Shown: positions 43,618 through 51,559 of the stretch, one piece after another
Position numbering within the stretch: position 1 is the stretch's first letter
How the letters are laid out: the number at the start of each line of letters is the position of its first letter
Notes under the pieces: generated by a model
What the model saw: only the letters and a program-made list of their open reading frames with translations
The model's database searches: none
What the model was told of the DNA's origin: nothing
Position numbers and translations under genes: made by a program
NCBI RefSeq assembly: GCF_017307495.1
Contig: NZ_JAFKHE010000014.1
Coordinates: forward strand, 1 to 64,000
Origin: Devosia sp.
GTDB lineage: Bacteria; Pseudomonadota; Alphaproteobacteria; Rhizobiales; Devosiaceae
Reading direction: 5' to 3'
DNA: 64,000 bases

Positions 43618-43835
43618 ATAACACATCCGAGAACGGCCGTAAATCGACGCATTCGGCTTCATGCGCGTGGTCGGCAGCGCAGCCGTGGTGTGGCAGTGGG
43701 TCCAGAAACCTTGCCACCCGTCCGGCTTGCGATGCCGGACAAAAAGGGCTAGCACGACCACGTGACCTCGTGCTTCCGGCGAGGTCCGGCCAAGACCCAG
43801 CGGCCCGATAACCCTGAGCAGGAACGCTCGCGAAT

Positions 43836-44174
43836 ATGACCTACATCGTCACGGACAACTGCATCAAGTGCAAGTACATGGACTGCGTCGAGGTTTGCCC
43901 CGTCGACTGCTTCTATGAAGGCGAGAACATGCTCGTCATCCATCCCGACGAGTGTATCGACTGCGGCGTATGCGAGCCCGAATGTCCGGCCGAGGCGATC
44001 AAGCCCGATACCGAGGGCGGCCTCGACAAATGGCTGGAAATCAACAGCAAATACGCCTCGGCTTGGCCGAACATCACCGAGAAGCGTGACCCGCCGGCCG
44101 ACGCCAAGGAGTGGGACGGCGTCGCGGGCAAGTTCGACAAGTACTTCTCCGAGGCCCCCGGCGAGGGCGACTGA
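43836..44174 (+). CDS. fdxA: Ferredoxin FdxA, 7Fe type
   Basis: 112 aa. The first cluster region has [23 protein letters not shown], with the 3Fe-4S cysteines spaced as in Azotobacter FdI-type proteins. The second, [18 protein letters not shown], binds a 4Fe-4S cluster. The C-terminal extension ([31 protein letters not shown]) is the alphaproteobacterial form. It carries electrons in the cytoplasm. carD follows downstream, an order common in Hyphomicrobiales. A long perfect stem at 44221-44243 probably ends this transcript. Confidence 0.96.
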   Translation: MTYIVTDNCIKCKYMDCVEVCPVDCFYEGENMLVIHPDECIDCGVCEPECPAEAIKPDTEGGLDKWLEINSKYASAWPNITEKRDPPADAKEWDGVAGKFDKYFSEAPGEGD

Positions 44175-44220
44175 CCACGGCTTCGCCGCCGGATTGCCTT
44201 GCCGATGAACGCATCCTGAA

Positions 44221-44243
44221 CGCCGGATCGCCCCGATCCGGCG
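44221..44243 (+). terminator. Terminator-like hairpin after fdxA
   Basis: CGCCGGATCG and CGATCCGGCG form a perfect 10-bp stem with a 3-base loop, 46 bp after the fdxA stop. No T-run follows immediately. Confidence 0.6.
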
Positions 44244-44261
44244 GGCTGTGATTCGCAACTT

Positions 44262-44290
44262 TTGATTTTGCTGAAATTTTGTGCTAGGCT
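44262..44290 (+). promoter_or_regulatory. Sigma-70 type promoter upstream of carD
   Basis: TTGATT (44262-44267), a 17-bp spacer, and TAGGCT (44285-44290). Transcription would start near 44297, about 208 bases before the carD start codon. Confidence 0.6.
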
Positions 44291-44345
44291 CCAGAAATCG
44301 AATGGAGCTTGCCCGTCATCCAGCGTGCCGCCAGGCACTTTTTTT
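44290..44345 (+). ncRNA. Candidate small RNA or attenuator in the carD leader
   Basis: Immediately after the promoter, TCCA (44291-44294) pairs with TGGA (44303-44306) as the core of a small hairpin, and GTGCC-GCCA-GGCAC (44325-44338) followed by seven T (44339-44345) is a textbook intrinsic terminator. Transcripts starting near 44297 could thus end as an RNA of about 50 bases, or read on into carD. The remaining leader (44346-44504) contains more pairing segments, for example AACGGT...ACCGTT near 44404-44423. Confidence 0.45.
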
Positions 44346-44504
44346 ATGACACCAGCAAATATGGGGCGCAGTCAGCCGGTCTCGCGGACGGCTGGGATGC
44401 GCAAACGGTGCTTGCTTACCGTTCGACGGGCGAATGAGCAACAACAAGGGACGGCCTTTCCGCGAAGAGCGGTCCCACGGCGGCGTTAATAGGAGTATCC
44501 CTTC

Positions 44505-45068
44505 ATGGTCACCAAGAAGCCTCAGCAGCGGCTTGGATTCAAAACGGGTGAGTACATTGTCTACCCGTCCCACGGCGTCGGCCTCATCACCTCGATCGAA
44601 GAACAGGAAGTCGCGGGGCTGACCCTCGAACTGTTCGTCATCTCGTTCGAGCAGGACAAGCTGACCCTGCGCGTGCCCGTCGCCAAGATCAAGTCGGTCG
44701 GCATGCGCAAGCTCGCCGAGGAAGACGAGGTCAACAAGGCCCTCGAGACCGTCACCGGCCGGGCCCGCGTCAAGCGCACCATGTGGTCGCGCCGCGCCCA
44801 GGAATACGAAGCTAAGATCAACTCGGGCGACCTGATCGCCATCTCGGAAGTCGTGCGCGACCTGTACCGCTCGGACGACCAGCCGGAGCAGTCCTATTCC
44901 GAGCGCCAGCTGTTCGAGCAGGCCATGGACCGCATGAGCCGCGAGGTCGCGGCCGTGAACAAGCTGACCCTCACCGAGGCCGTGCAGCTGATCGAGAAGA
45001 ACCTGCAGAAGTCGCCGCGCCGCGGCCCCAAGGCGGACGCGGCCGATGCCGAGGAAGCCGCCGCGTAA
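44505..45068 (+). CDS. carD: CarD-family RNA-polymerase-binding regulator
   Basis: 187 aa. The N-terminal RNA-polymerase-interaction (Tudor-like) domain has FKTGEYIVYPSHGVGLITSIEEQEVAG and FVISFEQDKLTLRVPVAKIKSVGMRKL. The helical C-terminal domain has RRAQEYEAKINSGDLIAISEVVRDLYR and YSERQLFEQAMDRMSREVA. CarD stabilises open promoter complexes, especially at rRNA genes. AGGAG near 44491 serves the ATG. A strong terminator (45094-45123) follows 25 bp after the stop. Confidence 0.95.
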   Translation: MVTKKPQQRLGFKTGEYIVYPSHGVGLITSIEEQEVAGLTLELFVISFEQDKLTLRVPVAKIKSVGMRKLAEEDEVNKALETVTGRARVKRTMWSRRAQEYEAKINSGDLIAISEVVRDLYRSDDQPEQSYSERQLFEQAMDRMSREVAAVNKLTLTEAVQLIEKNLQKSPRRGPKADAADAEEAAA

Positions 45069-45093
45069 GCCGGCTTCCCCTTGCCCAGATACG

Positions 45094-45123
45094 AAGAAGG
45101 CCGGCAGCGATGCCGGCCTTCTT
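45094..45123. terminator. Bidirectional terminator between carD and the cytochrome gene
   Basis: AAGAAGGCCGGC (45094-45105) pairs perfectly over 12 bp with GCCGGCCTTCTT (45112-45123), followed by TGCTTT. It stands between convergent genes, so it can stop both. Confidence 0.85.
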
Positions 45124-45132
45124 TGCTTTGGC

Positions 45133-45693
45133 TCACGCCACGTCGTCGCCCGTCGCCGGTCGCTTGCGGCCGGTGAGCATGGCGAGCGGCAGGTTCTCGC
45201 GGTGGCGCCAGCTGGCGACGACTACACCCAGGACATGCAGGCCGATGAGCACCAGGATGAGCTTGCTCGTGAGCCCGTGCAGTTCCTCGATCCAGTCGAC
45301 GCCGAAGAACATGTCGGTGGTCGCGAGCCAGCCGGTCAGCACCTGCGCGCCGACCACCAGCAGCAGGGCGATGATCATCGCGCCGCCGGCCGGGTTGTGG
45401 CCGATATAGCGCCGCTCGACGCCCCGGGCGATGTCGCGCAGGTAGCCGAGGACCGCCTTGGGATGCCGCACGAACGCCGAGAAGCGGGCGTGCCGGGTCC
45501 CGACCAGTCCCCAGACCAGCCGGACGGTGATCAGCGCCGCCGCGACGTAGCCGGCCCAGTGGTGCACCGTCTTGGGGCCCTCGTCGCCGGTGATCCAGGC
45601 GATCGCGACGCTACCGACGAGCGACCAGTGAAAGACCCGCACCAGCGGGTCCCACACCGTGACCGGACCGATCGCCTCAGTCGGCTTCGACAT
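45133..45693 (-). CDS. Cytochrome b561-family membrane protein
   Basis: 186 aa, four membrane helices. VWDPLVRVFHWSLVGSVAIAW and KTVHHWAGYVAAALITVRLVWG carry heme-ligand His residues in the usual positions, followed by ELHGLTSKLILVLIGLHVLGVV with the other pair. Such proteins transfer electrons across the inner membrane, often to or from a periplasmic partner. The start overlaps the end of the PepSY gene by 17 bp, so the two are one operon, divergent from the second two-component system. Confidence 0.9.
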   Translation of the reverse strand: MSKPTEAIGPVTVWDPLVRVFHWSLVGSVAIAWITGDEGPKTVHHWAGYVAAALITVRLVWGLVGTRHARFSAFVRHPKAVLGYLRDIARGVERRYIGHNPAGGAMIIALLLVVGAQVLTGWLATTDMFFGVDWIEELHGLTSKLILVLIGLHVLGVVVASWRHRENLPLAMLTGRKRPATGDDVA

Positions 45694-45940
45694 CGAGCAT
45701 CTTCAGCGTTTCGGGGTCGAACAGGTTCTCCATCCGCTTCCCGGCGGCATTGACGGCATAGGCCTCGTAGCAGCCCTTCTGGTCCTTGATCTGGCGCACC
45801 GTCCAGCCGTCTTTCTCGAGCTGGGCCTTGAGCACATCCTTGCTCTGGGCCTTGTCGGCCGGAACGTTGCACACGTCGGCCGCGAAAGCCGGCATGGCCA
45901 GCAGCGAGGCCACGAAGGCGAGGGCGAGGGTCTTCTTCAT
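45677..45940 (-). CDS. Small secreted PepSY-domain protein
   Basis: 87 aa from ATG 45940, with AGGAA before it. A signal peptide (MKKTLALAFVASLLAMPAFA) is followed by a single PepSY-like domain: SKDVLKAQLEKDGWTVRQIKDQKGCYEAYAVNAAGKRMENLFDPETLKML. Two Cys (ADVCN and KGCYE) could pair. It is cotranscribed with cytochrome b561 and divergent from a response-regulator gene, an arrangement in which the PepSY/b561 operon is usually the target of the regulator. Confidence 0.85.
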   Translation of the reverse strand: MKKTLALAFVASLLAMPAFAADVCNVPADKAQSKDVLKAQLEKDGWTVRQIKDQKGCYEAYAVNAAGKRMENLFDPETLKMLDVEAD

Positions 45941-46000
45941 CGTTGATATTCCTGTGCATGGGACCGGCAATCACCGGCCGCATGGATTTGCCGTGCGTCG

Positions 46001-46049
46001 CTTACGGTGCGCTGACGCGGCGCCGGCATTTGCGTAAGGTTGGCGTCAG
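46001..46049. promoter_or_regulatory. Two mirrored response-regulator sites in a divergent promoter
   Basis: Plus strand: CTTACG (46001-46006), 5 bp, CTGACG (46012-46017), an 11-bp-period direct repeat. Minus strand: CTGACG (46049-46044), 5 bp, CTTACG (46038-46033), the same half-sites in reversed order. The spacing is that of OmpR/PmrA-type binding boxes, one for each direction of transcription. Confidence 0.6.
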
Positions 46050-46089
46050 CGAGGCGTGACATGCGACGCCGCCTGCGACGGGAGACCCT

Positions 46090-46749
46090 ATGCGTTTGCT
46101 GCTGGTGGAAGACGACGAGATGCTCGGCCAGGCGGTACGGGACCATCTCGTCGCCAACGGGCATGCCGCCGACTGGGTCCGCCGTCTCGATGCGGCGCAG
46201 GCGGCGCGCATGACGACGCCCTACGACGTCATCCTGCTCGACCTGAACCTGCCGGACGGCCGCGGCCTCGAGCTGCTGCGCGCGCTGCGCCGCAAGGGCG
46301 ACGCCACCCCGGTGATCATCCTCACCGCCATGGACCAGCTGTCGATGCGCATCGAGGGTCTCAACTCCGGCGCCGACGACTACCTGGTGAAGCCCTTCGA
46401 CCTCGACGAACTGGTGGCGCGGCTGGGCGCCGTCGGCCGGCGCTACGCCGGCAACCCCAATCCCCTGCTCGTCGTCGGCCCGATGGAGGTCGACGCGGCG
46501 CACCGCGTCGTCACCGTCTCGGGCCGCCCGGTCGAGCTCACCGCGCGGGAGTGGGCGGTGCTCGACCGGCTGGCCCAGCATCCCGGCACGCTGGTGTCCA
46601 AGGCGCAGATCGAGGACGCCCTGTTCGGCTTCGGCGACGAGGTCGAGAGCAATGCCGTCGAGGTCTATGTGAGCCGGTTGCGCAAGAAGCTGGAGGCCGG
46701 CGTGATCCACACCGTGCGCGGGCTCGGCTACCGCCTGGCCCCGCCATGA
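46090..46749 (+). CDS. OmpR-family response regulator (QseB/PmrA-like)
   Basis: 219 aa. The receiver domain has VEDDE, phospho-acceptor D51 (ILLDLNLPDG) and DDYLVKPFDLDEL; the winged helix has ELTAREWAVLDRLAQHPG and SNAVEVYVSRLRKKLEAGVIHTVRGLGYRL, the last phrase typical of the QseB/PmrA branch. Its stop overlaps the kinase start. Likely targets are the divergent PepSY-b561 operon and itself. Confidence 0.94.
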   Translation: MRLLLVEDDEMLGQAVRDHLVANGHAADWVRRLDAAQAARMTTPYDVILLDLNLPDGRGLELLRALRRKGDATPVIILTAMDQLSMRIEGLNSGADDYLVKPFDLDELVARLGAVGRRYAGNPNPLLVVGPMEVDAAHRVVTVSGRPVELTAREWAVLDRLAQHPGTLVSKAQIEDALFGFGDEVESNAVEVYVSRLRKKLEAGVIHTVRGLGYRLAPP

Positions 46750-48089
46750 ACACCGGCAGCATCACGCGGCGACTGGTCCTCGCCCTGACCGCGGGAGCGG
46801 CCCTGTTGTGGCTGCTGGGGGCGCTGTTTGCCATCCTCGTGGTCCGCAACGAGCTGCAGCAGACGCTCGACAGCGGCTTGCGCGAGACGGCAGAGCGCAT
46901 CCTGCCGCTCGCCGTCGACAGCCTCGGCGACGATCATGACGGGGATCTCGACCAGCCGCTCGAATACCATCTGGAACTGCCCGAAGAGCGCCATGCCGAA
47001 TTCGTCGTCTACCAGGTGCGCGAGCCGTCGGGGCGGGTGGTGATGCGCTCGCACGATGCCCCGCGGGAGGGCTTCAGCGCAGCCCTTGCGCAAGGCTTCT
47101 CCAACGACGCGCCGTGGCGGATCTACACCACGCAGGAACCCAAGACCGGCCTGTTCATCCAGGTGGCCGAAGCGGCGGCGAGGCGCGAAGCAGCGCTGTG
47201 GGGCAGCATCCTCGCCATGCTGCTGCCGCTGGCCCTGCTGGTGCCGCTGGGCGCGCTCGGCATCCACTTTGCCGTGCGCAGCGGGCTGGCGCCCCTGCGC
47301 GAGGTCGGCAAGGAGCTGGCGCGCCGCGACGTCGGCAACCTCGCCCCGCTCGACATCAGCCGTACGCCGACCGAACTGAGGCCGATGACCGCGGCGATCG
47401 ACGACCTGCTGCAACGCCTGCGCGCCGCCTTCGAGGCCGAGCGGACCCTGGCGGCCAACAGCGCCCACGAGCTGCGTACGCCGATTGCCGGCAGCCTGGC
47501 GCAGACCCAGCGGCTGGTCGACGAGTTGAGCGGCCACCCGGCCCAGCCCCGCGCCCGCCGGGTGGAGGAGACGCTGCATCGGCTGAGCGCCCTCGCCGCC
47601 AAGCTCCTCGCCCTCTCCCGCGCCGAATCGGGCACCGCCCGCGTGGCCGCGGCCATCGACCTGCTGCCGGCCCTGCGGCTGATCGTCGACGAGACGGGCG
47701 GGCCGCGCGCCCACCACGACCAGGTCATCCTCGACCTGTCGCACGGCTACCCGGTCAGCGCGCCGATCGACGTCGACGCGTTCGGGATCGTCATGCGCAA
47801 CCTGATCGAGAACGCCTTGCTGCACGGCAAGGCCGGCACTCCCGTGGTGGTGGCCGTGCCGCGCCCCGGTGTCGTGGAGGTCAGCAATGGCGGCCCCGTC
47901 GTTTCGGCCGACAAGCTGGCCGAGCTGACCCGGCGCTTCGCCCGCGGCGACACGGAGGCGGCCGGGTCGGGGCTCGGGCTCACCATCGTCGAGACCATCA
48001 TGCACCAGGTCGGCGGCCGGCTCGAGCTGCTGTCCCCCGGCACCGACCGGGCGGACGGCTTTACCGCCCGGCTGGTGTTTGCTGGCTGA
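46746..48089 (+). CDS. Membrane sensor histidine kinase (QseC-like)
   Basis: 447 aa from ATG 46746, overlapping the regulator stop by 4 bp. TM1 is near 11-34, TM2 near 150-174, with a periplasmic domain of about 115 residues between them. HAMP is followed by HisKA with NSAHELRTPIAGSLAQTQ (H241). The ATPase has MRNLIENALLHG, VVEVSNGGPV in place of the usual DNGPG, and GSGLGLTIVETI. The replacement of the G1 aspartate region is common in QseC-like kinases with short ATP lids. The signal is unknown; a role in sensing metal or redox changes is plausible from the target genes. Confidence 0.92.
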   Translation: MNTGSITRRLVLALTAGAALLWLLGALFAILVVRNELQQTLDSGLRETAERILPLAVDSLGDDHDGDLDQPLEYHLELPEERHAEFVVYQVREPSGRVVMRSHDAPREGFSAALAQGFSNDAPWRIYTTQEPKTGLFIQVAEAAARREAALWGSILAMLLPLALLVPLGALGIHFAVRSGLAPLREVGKELARRDVGNLAPLDISRTPTELRPMTAAIDDLLQRLRAAFEAERTLAANSAHELRTPIAGSLAQTQRLVDELSGHPAQPRARRVEETLHRLSALAAKLLALSRAESGTARVAAAIDLLPALRLIVDETGGPRAHHDQVILDLSHGYPVSAPIDVDAFGIVMRNLIENALLHGKAGTPVVVAVPRPGVVEVSNGGPVVSADKLAELTRRFARGDTEAAGSGLGLTIVETIMHQVGGRLELLSPGTDRADGFTARLVFAG

Positions 48090-48861
48090 GCCGGATCGGC
48101 CAGAACGCCGGCACCCGCTGCTGGTAGGCGCGATAGGCCTCGCCGCGCGAGCGCAGCATGTGCGCCTCGAGCGGCGGCACGCCCGAGACGTGGCGCAGCA
48201 GCACATACATCAGGATGGGCGCAACGAGGCTGATCCAGCCCCAGCCGGAGCCCAGCCCGATCGGCACCAGCCCGACCCAGTACAGCCACTCGAAGAAATA
48301 GTTGGGATGGCGGCTCGCCGACCATAGTCCCACCGCGCAGACCCGGCCCCTGTTGGCCGGGTCGGCGGCAAAGCGGCGGAGCTGTGCATCGCTGATCGCT
48401 TCCCCGACGATGGCGAGGACGGCGATGGCAACGCCGATGGCGTCCCCGATGCCGAGCGGTCCCGGCGCGTGCGCCGCGGCCATCACGGCGACGGCCAGCA
48501 GCAGCGCGACGCCGGCCTGGATCTCGAGAAACAGCAGCATCTGCCGGGGCCAGTCGTCGCCCCAGCCGCGCTTCAGCTCGGCATAGCGCGGATCGTCGGC
48601 GCCCTTGCGCGTGCGTCGCGCGATATGTGTGCCGAGGCGCAGCGACCAGAATGCCACCAGCGCCGCGACCAGCCAGTTCCGGGCCGAGAGCTCGCCCCCG
48701 AGCGGTGCAAGCGCCGCGGCAACGCCGGCGATGCCGACGGTGAAGCTCCAGAACGCATCGGCCCAGCCCGAGTTTCCCGTGGCCAGCACCACCCGCCAGG
48801 CCACCGCCATGGCGGCGGCGGCGAACAGGCCGATGACGAGGATCGCGAGCCAGATGCTCAT
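48061..48861 (-). CDS. DUF1295-family membrane protein (steroid-reductase-like fold)
   Basis: 266 aa, about seven membrane helices. The C-terminal signature NRGRVCAVGLWSASRHPNYFFEWLYWVGLV and SGVPPLEAHMLRSRGEAYRAYQQRVPAFWP is that of DUF1295, related to isoprenylcysteine methyltransferases and steroid 5-alpha reductases. The start overlaps the stop of the DUF1365 gene (ATGA). Its 3' end overlaps the convergent kinase gene by 29 bp. In relatives this gene belongs to a fatty-acid-modification cluster. Confidence 0.88.
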   Translation of the reverse strand: MSIWLAILVIGLFAAAAMAVAWRVVLATGNSGWADAFWSFTVGIAGVAAALAPLGGELSARNWLVAALVAFWSLRLGTHIARRTRKGADDPRYAELKRGWGDDWPRQMLLFLEIQAGVALLLAVAVMAAAHAPGPLGIGDAIGVAIAVLAIVGEAISDAQLRRFAADPANRGRVCAVGLWSASRHPNYFFEWLYWVGLVPIGLGSGWGWISLVAPILMYVLLRHVSGVPPLEAHMLRSRGEAYRAYQQRVPAFWPIRLSQQTPAGR

Positions 48862-49649
48862 TCGGCGGGCTCCGTGACAGGCGCCTCCGCACGCATCGGC
48901 GCGCTGTGGTCGATGCGCCGCCGCGCCGCGTGCCAATCGAGGAACCGGACGCCCTTGAGCAGCAGCTTCAGCGCCTCGTAATGGATGCCGGCGACCACCT
49001 TCAGCGTCATCAGCGGATAGCGCAGCAGCAGGCGGAGGAGATTGCGGTCGGAGAGCTCCCGGCGCTGCCCGGTGAACGAGGCGGTGAGCAGCAGCCCGTC
49101 GGCGTCGTTCTCGAGGATGGAGACGCCGACGCCGTCGCCGGGCGGCAGGATGCGGAAGCGGTAGAGGCAATCCATCGGCATGAACGGCGATACGAAGAAG
49201 GACTTCCTGGCCTCGTGCCGCACCACGCCGCCGGCGTCCGGCCGGGCCGGCATCACATAGGTGTGTCGCTCGCCGTGCGTGTTGTGCACCTCGTAGAGGA
49301 TGGCCTGCACCTCGCCGGCCTGCCCGTAGCAGAAGTAGACGCTGAGCGGATTGAACACGAAGCCGAACAGGCGCGGGTAGCACAGCAGCTCGATGCGCGT
49401 TCCGTCCCAGTCGATACCGGCCTCGGCGACCAGCTGCGCCGCCCATTGCCGCAGCGGCATGTGCCGGTCGCCGTGATCCCGGGCGCGGAAGCCGAAGATG
49501 CCGGCCCGCTCGATGCCGAGCAGCTTCAGGTCCAGCCGCGGCAGCTCGTCGAGGTCGAGCAGCAGGCAGAACACGCGATAATGCAGCCGGTGCGACCGCG
49601 GCCGCATCCGGGCATGCACGACCTCGCCGGTATAGATGGCCGATCTCAT
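48858..49649 (-). CDS. DUF1365-family protein
   Basis: 263 aa. Typical for DUF1365: SAIYTGEVVHARMRPRSHRLHYRVFCLLLDLDEL, IELLCYPRLFGFVFNPLSVYFCYG, AILYEVHNTHGERHTYV and KSFFVSPFMPMDCLYRF. The conserved His and Tyr residues suggest an enzyme, but no reaction is known to me. The gene lies between the FAD oxidoreductase and DUF1295 genes with 4-bp overlaps on both sides, so the three are coupled. In many bacteria a cyclopropane-fatty-acid-synthase homolog accompanies this trio; none is seen here. Confidence 0.9.
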   Translation of the reverse strand: MRSAIYTGEVVHARMRPRSHRLHYRVFCLLLDLDELPRLDLKLLGIERAGIFGFRARDHGDRHMPLRQWAAQLVAEAGIDWDGTRIELLCYPRLFGFVFNPLSVYFCYGQAGEVQAILYEVHNTHGERHTYVMPARPDAGGVVRHEARKSFFVSPFMPMDCLYRFRILPPGDGVGVSILENDADGLLLTASFTGQRRELSDRNLLRLLLRYPLMTLKVVAGIHYEALKLLLKGVRFLDWHAARRRIDHSAPMRAEAPVTEPAE

Positions 49650-50986
49650 TGCGCCGGCTCGAATTCGCGCGGCCGCGTCGCGATGCGGCCGGGCTTCCTC
49701 GCCCAGGGCGCCGGCGCCCCCAGCGACTCGGCCACGGCGAGGCCGGACTGCAGGGCATCCTCGTGGAAGCCGTAGCCGAAATAGCTGCCGCAGAACCAGG
49801 TGTTGCGCACCCCCTGCAGCCGCCACAGCTGGTCCTGCGCCTGGAGCGCGGCGGCATTGAACAGCGGGTGGGTGTATTCGATGGCCCGGATGACGCTGCC
49901 GGGCCGCGGCGCGCGCACCGGATTGAGCGTGACGAAGAGCTGCCGCTTGGTGGGCAGCGATTGCAGCCGGTTCATCCAGTAGCTGACGCAGAGCGGACCC
50001 TCGTCGCCCTCGGCGCCCTCGATGTAGTTCCAGCTTGCCCACACGCTGCGGCGCCTCGGCATGAGCGAGCGGTCGTCGTGCAGCACCGCGAGGTTGGGCG
50101 TGTATTCGAACGCCCCGAGGATGTCGCGCTCGACCTGCGACGGATCGGCCAGCAGCCGCGCCGCTTCGTCGGCATGCGCGGCGATCACCACGTCGGTGAA
50201 GGTGTCGAGCTCGCCGCCCACGTCCTCGACCGTCACCAGCCCGCCGGTCCGCGCGATCCGCCGCGCGGCGCGGCGCACCTGGACCTTGCCGCCCATGTCC
50301 TGGCGCAGCGCTTCGACATAGGCGCGGCTGCCGCCGGCGACGGTGCGCCACTGCGGGCGACCCACCACCTGCAGCAGGCCATGGCTGGAAAAGAACCTGA
50401 GGAAGGCGCGCATCGGGTAATCGCGGATCTGGCTGGCGGTGGTCGACCAGATGGCGGCGCACATCGGCAGCACATGCTCCTCGATGAGCGCGCGCGAATA
50501 GCCGCCGCGCTCGAGGAACTGCCCCAGGCTGGTGCCGTCGACGCCGTCATGATCGAGGCTGCGCGCCACCTTGTAGAAGGCGAGGATGTCCGCGATCATG
50601 CGCCAGAAGCGCGGCGAAACGAGGTTTTGGGGCTGGCCGAACAGGCCGAGCGGCCGGCTGGAATATTCGAGCCGTCCGCCCCCGACCGAGACGCCGAGCG
50701 ACATGTCGGCGGCCAGGCTCGGCACGCCCAGGTGCTCGAGCATGGCGACGAAGTTCGGATAGTTCGCCGGGTTGAACACGATGAAGCCGGTATCGACCGG
50801 GATGACGCCCTCCGGGCAGTCGACATCGACCGTGTTGGCATGCCCGCCCAGCCAGGCGTTCTTCTCGTACAGCACGACCTCGTGCTGTCGGCTGAGCAGC
50901 CACGCGGCCGACAATCCGGCGACCCCCGACCCAACCACCGCGATGCGGCGTCCGTGCCGGTGTCCAAGCTCCGATAGATGATGCAC
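49646..50986 (-). CDS. FAD-dependent oxidoreductase (amine-oxidase/desaturase-like)
   Basis: 446 aa from GTG 50986. The FAD-binding start RRIAVVGSGVAGLSAAWLLSRQHEVVLYEKNAWLGGHANTV is clear. GVIPVDTGFIVFNPANYPNFVAMLEHLGV, MCAAIWSTTASQIRDYPMRAFLRFF and SVWASWNYIEG mark the subgroup that accompanies DUF1365 genes. Members of this group are linked to modification of unsaturated fatty acids (for example furan fatty acid formation in Rhodobacter). It is the first gene of the three-gene operon and divergent from the DUF2177 gene. Confidence 0.88.
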   Translation of the reverse strand: MHHLSELGHRHGRRIAVVGSGVAGLSAAWLLSRQHEVVLYEKNAWLGGHANTVDVDCPEGVIPVDTGFIVFNPANYPNFVAMLEHLGVPSLAADMSLGVSVGGGRLEYSSRPLGLFGQPQNLVSPRFWRMIADILAFYKVARSLDHDGVDGTSLGQFLERGGYSRALIEEHVLPMCAAIWSTTASQIRDYPMRAFLRFFSSHGLLQVVGRPQWRTVAGGSRAYVEALRQDMGGKVQVRRAARRIARTGGLVTVEDVGGELDTFTDVVIAAHADEAARLLADPSQVERDILGAFEYTPNLAVLHDDRSLMPRRRSVWASWNYIEGAEGDEGPLCVSYWMNRLQSLPTKRQLFVTLNPVRAPRPGSVIRAIEYTHPLFNAAALQAQDQLWRLQGVRNTWFCGSYFGYGFHEDALQSGLAVAESLGAPAPWARKPGRIATRPREFEPAQ

Positions 50987-51121
50987 TGCTGTATTCCCCG
51001 CTGGTACCGCGAGCAGCTACGGCCGACGGTGCCCGAAGGTTTCATGGCGCGGGCAAAAAACGGGCAATGCGAAACAATTCGCCGCCGGCCCCCGTTACTG
51101 CGCGCCTACAGGGAGCGTGCC

Positions 51122-51538
51122 ATGCCGCCATTCGTCATCGCCTATATCGGTTCCGCCATCGCCATGCTGGCGCTCGACGTCGTGTGGCTGACCACGATGG
51201 TGCCGCGCCTGTACAAGCCGGCGCTGGGCGACCTGCTCGCCGATCCGCCCAACCTGCCGGTCGCGGCGGTGTTCTACCTGCTCTACGTCGTCGGCATCGT
51301 GTTTTTCGCCGTGCTGCCGGCAGTTGAGCACCGGTCATGGCTGGCGGCTCTCGGCGCCGGCGCCCTGCTGGGGCTCGTCGCCTACGGCACCTACGATTTC
51401 ACCAACCTCTCGACGCTGCGCAACTGGCCGCTCGGACTGAGCCTCGTCGACGTCGCCTGGGGGGCCGTGGTGACCAGCCTCGCGGCGCTCGCCGGCTATG
51501 CGGCGACGATGTGGCTGGCCCCGCCGACGGCGGCGTGA
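51122..51538 (+). CDS. DUF2177-family membrane protein
   Basis: 138 aa from ATG 51122; the longer upstream frame has no homology. Four membrane segments with AIAMLALDVVWLTTMVPRLYKPALGDLL, ALLGLVAYGTYDFTNLSTLRNWPLGLSLVDVAWG match DUF2177. This family often lies beside DUF1365 and lipid-modification clusters. The 135 bp between it and the GTG of the divergent oxidoreductase gene should hold both promoters. Confidence 0.88.
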   Translation: MPPFVIAYIGSAIAMLALDVVWLTTMVPRLYKPALGDLLADPPNLPVAAVFYLLYVVGIVFFAVLPAVEHRSWLAALGAGALLGLVAYGTYDFTNLSTLRNWPLGLSLVDVAWGAVVTSLAALAGYAATMWLAPPTAA

Positions 51539-51559
51539 CCCGGACCTGCCGGCTGAGCC

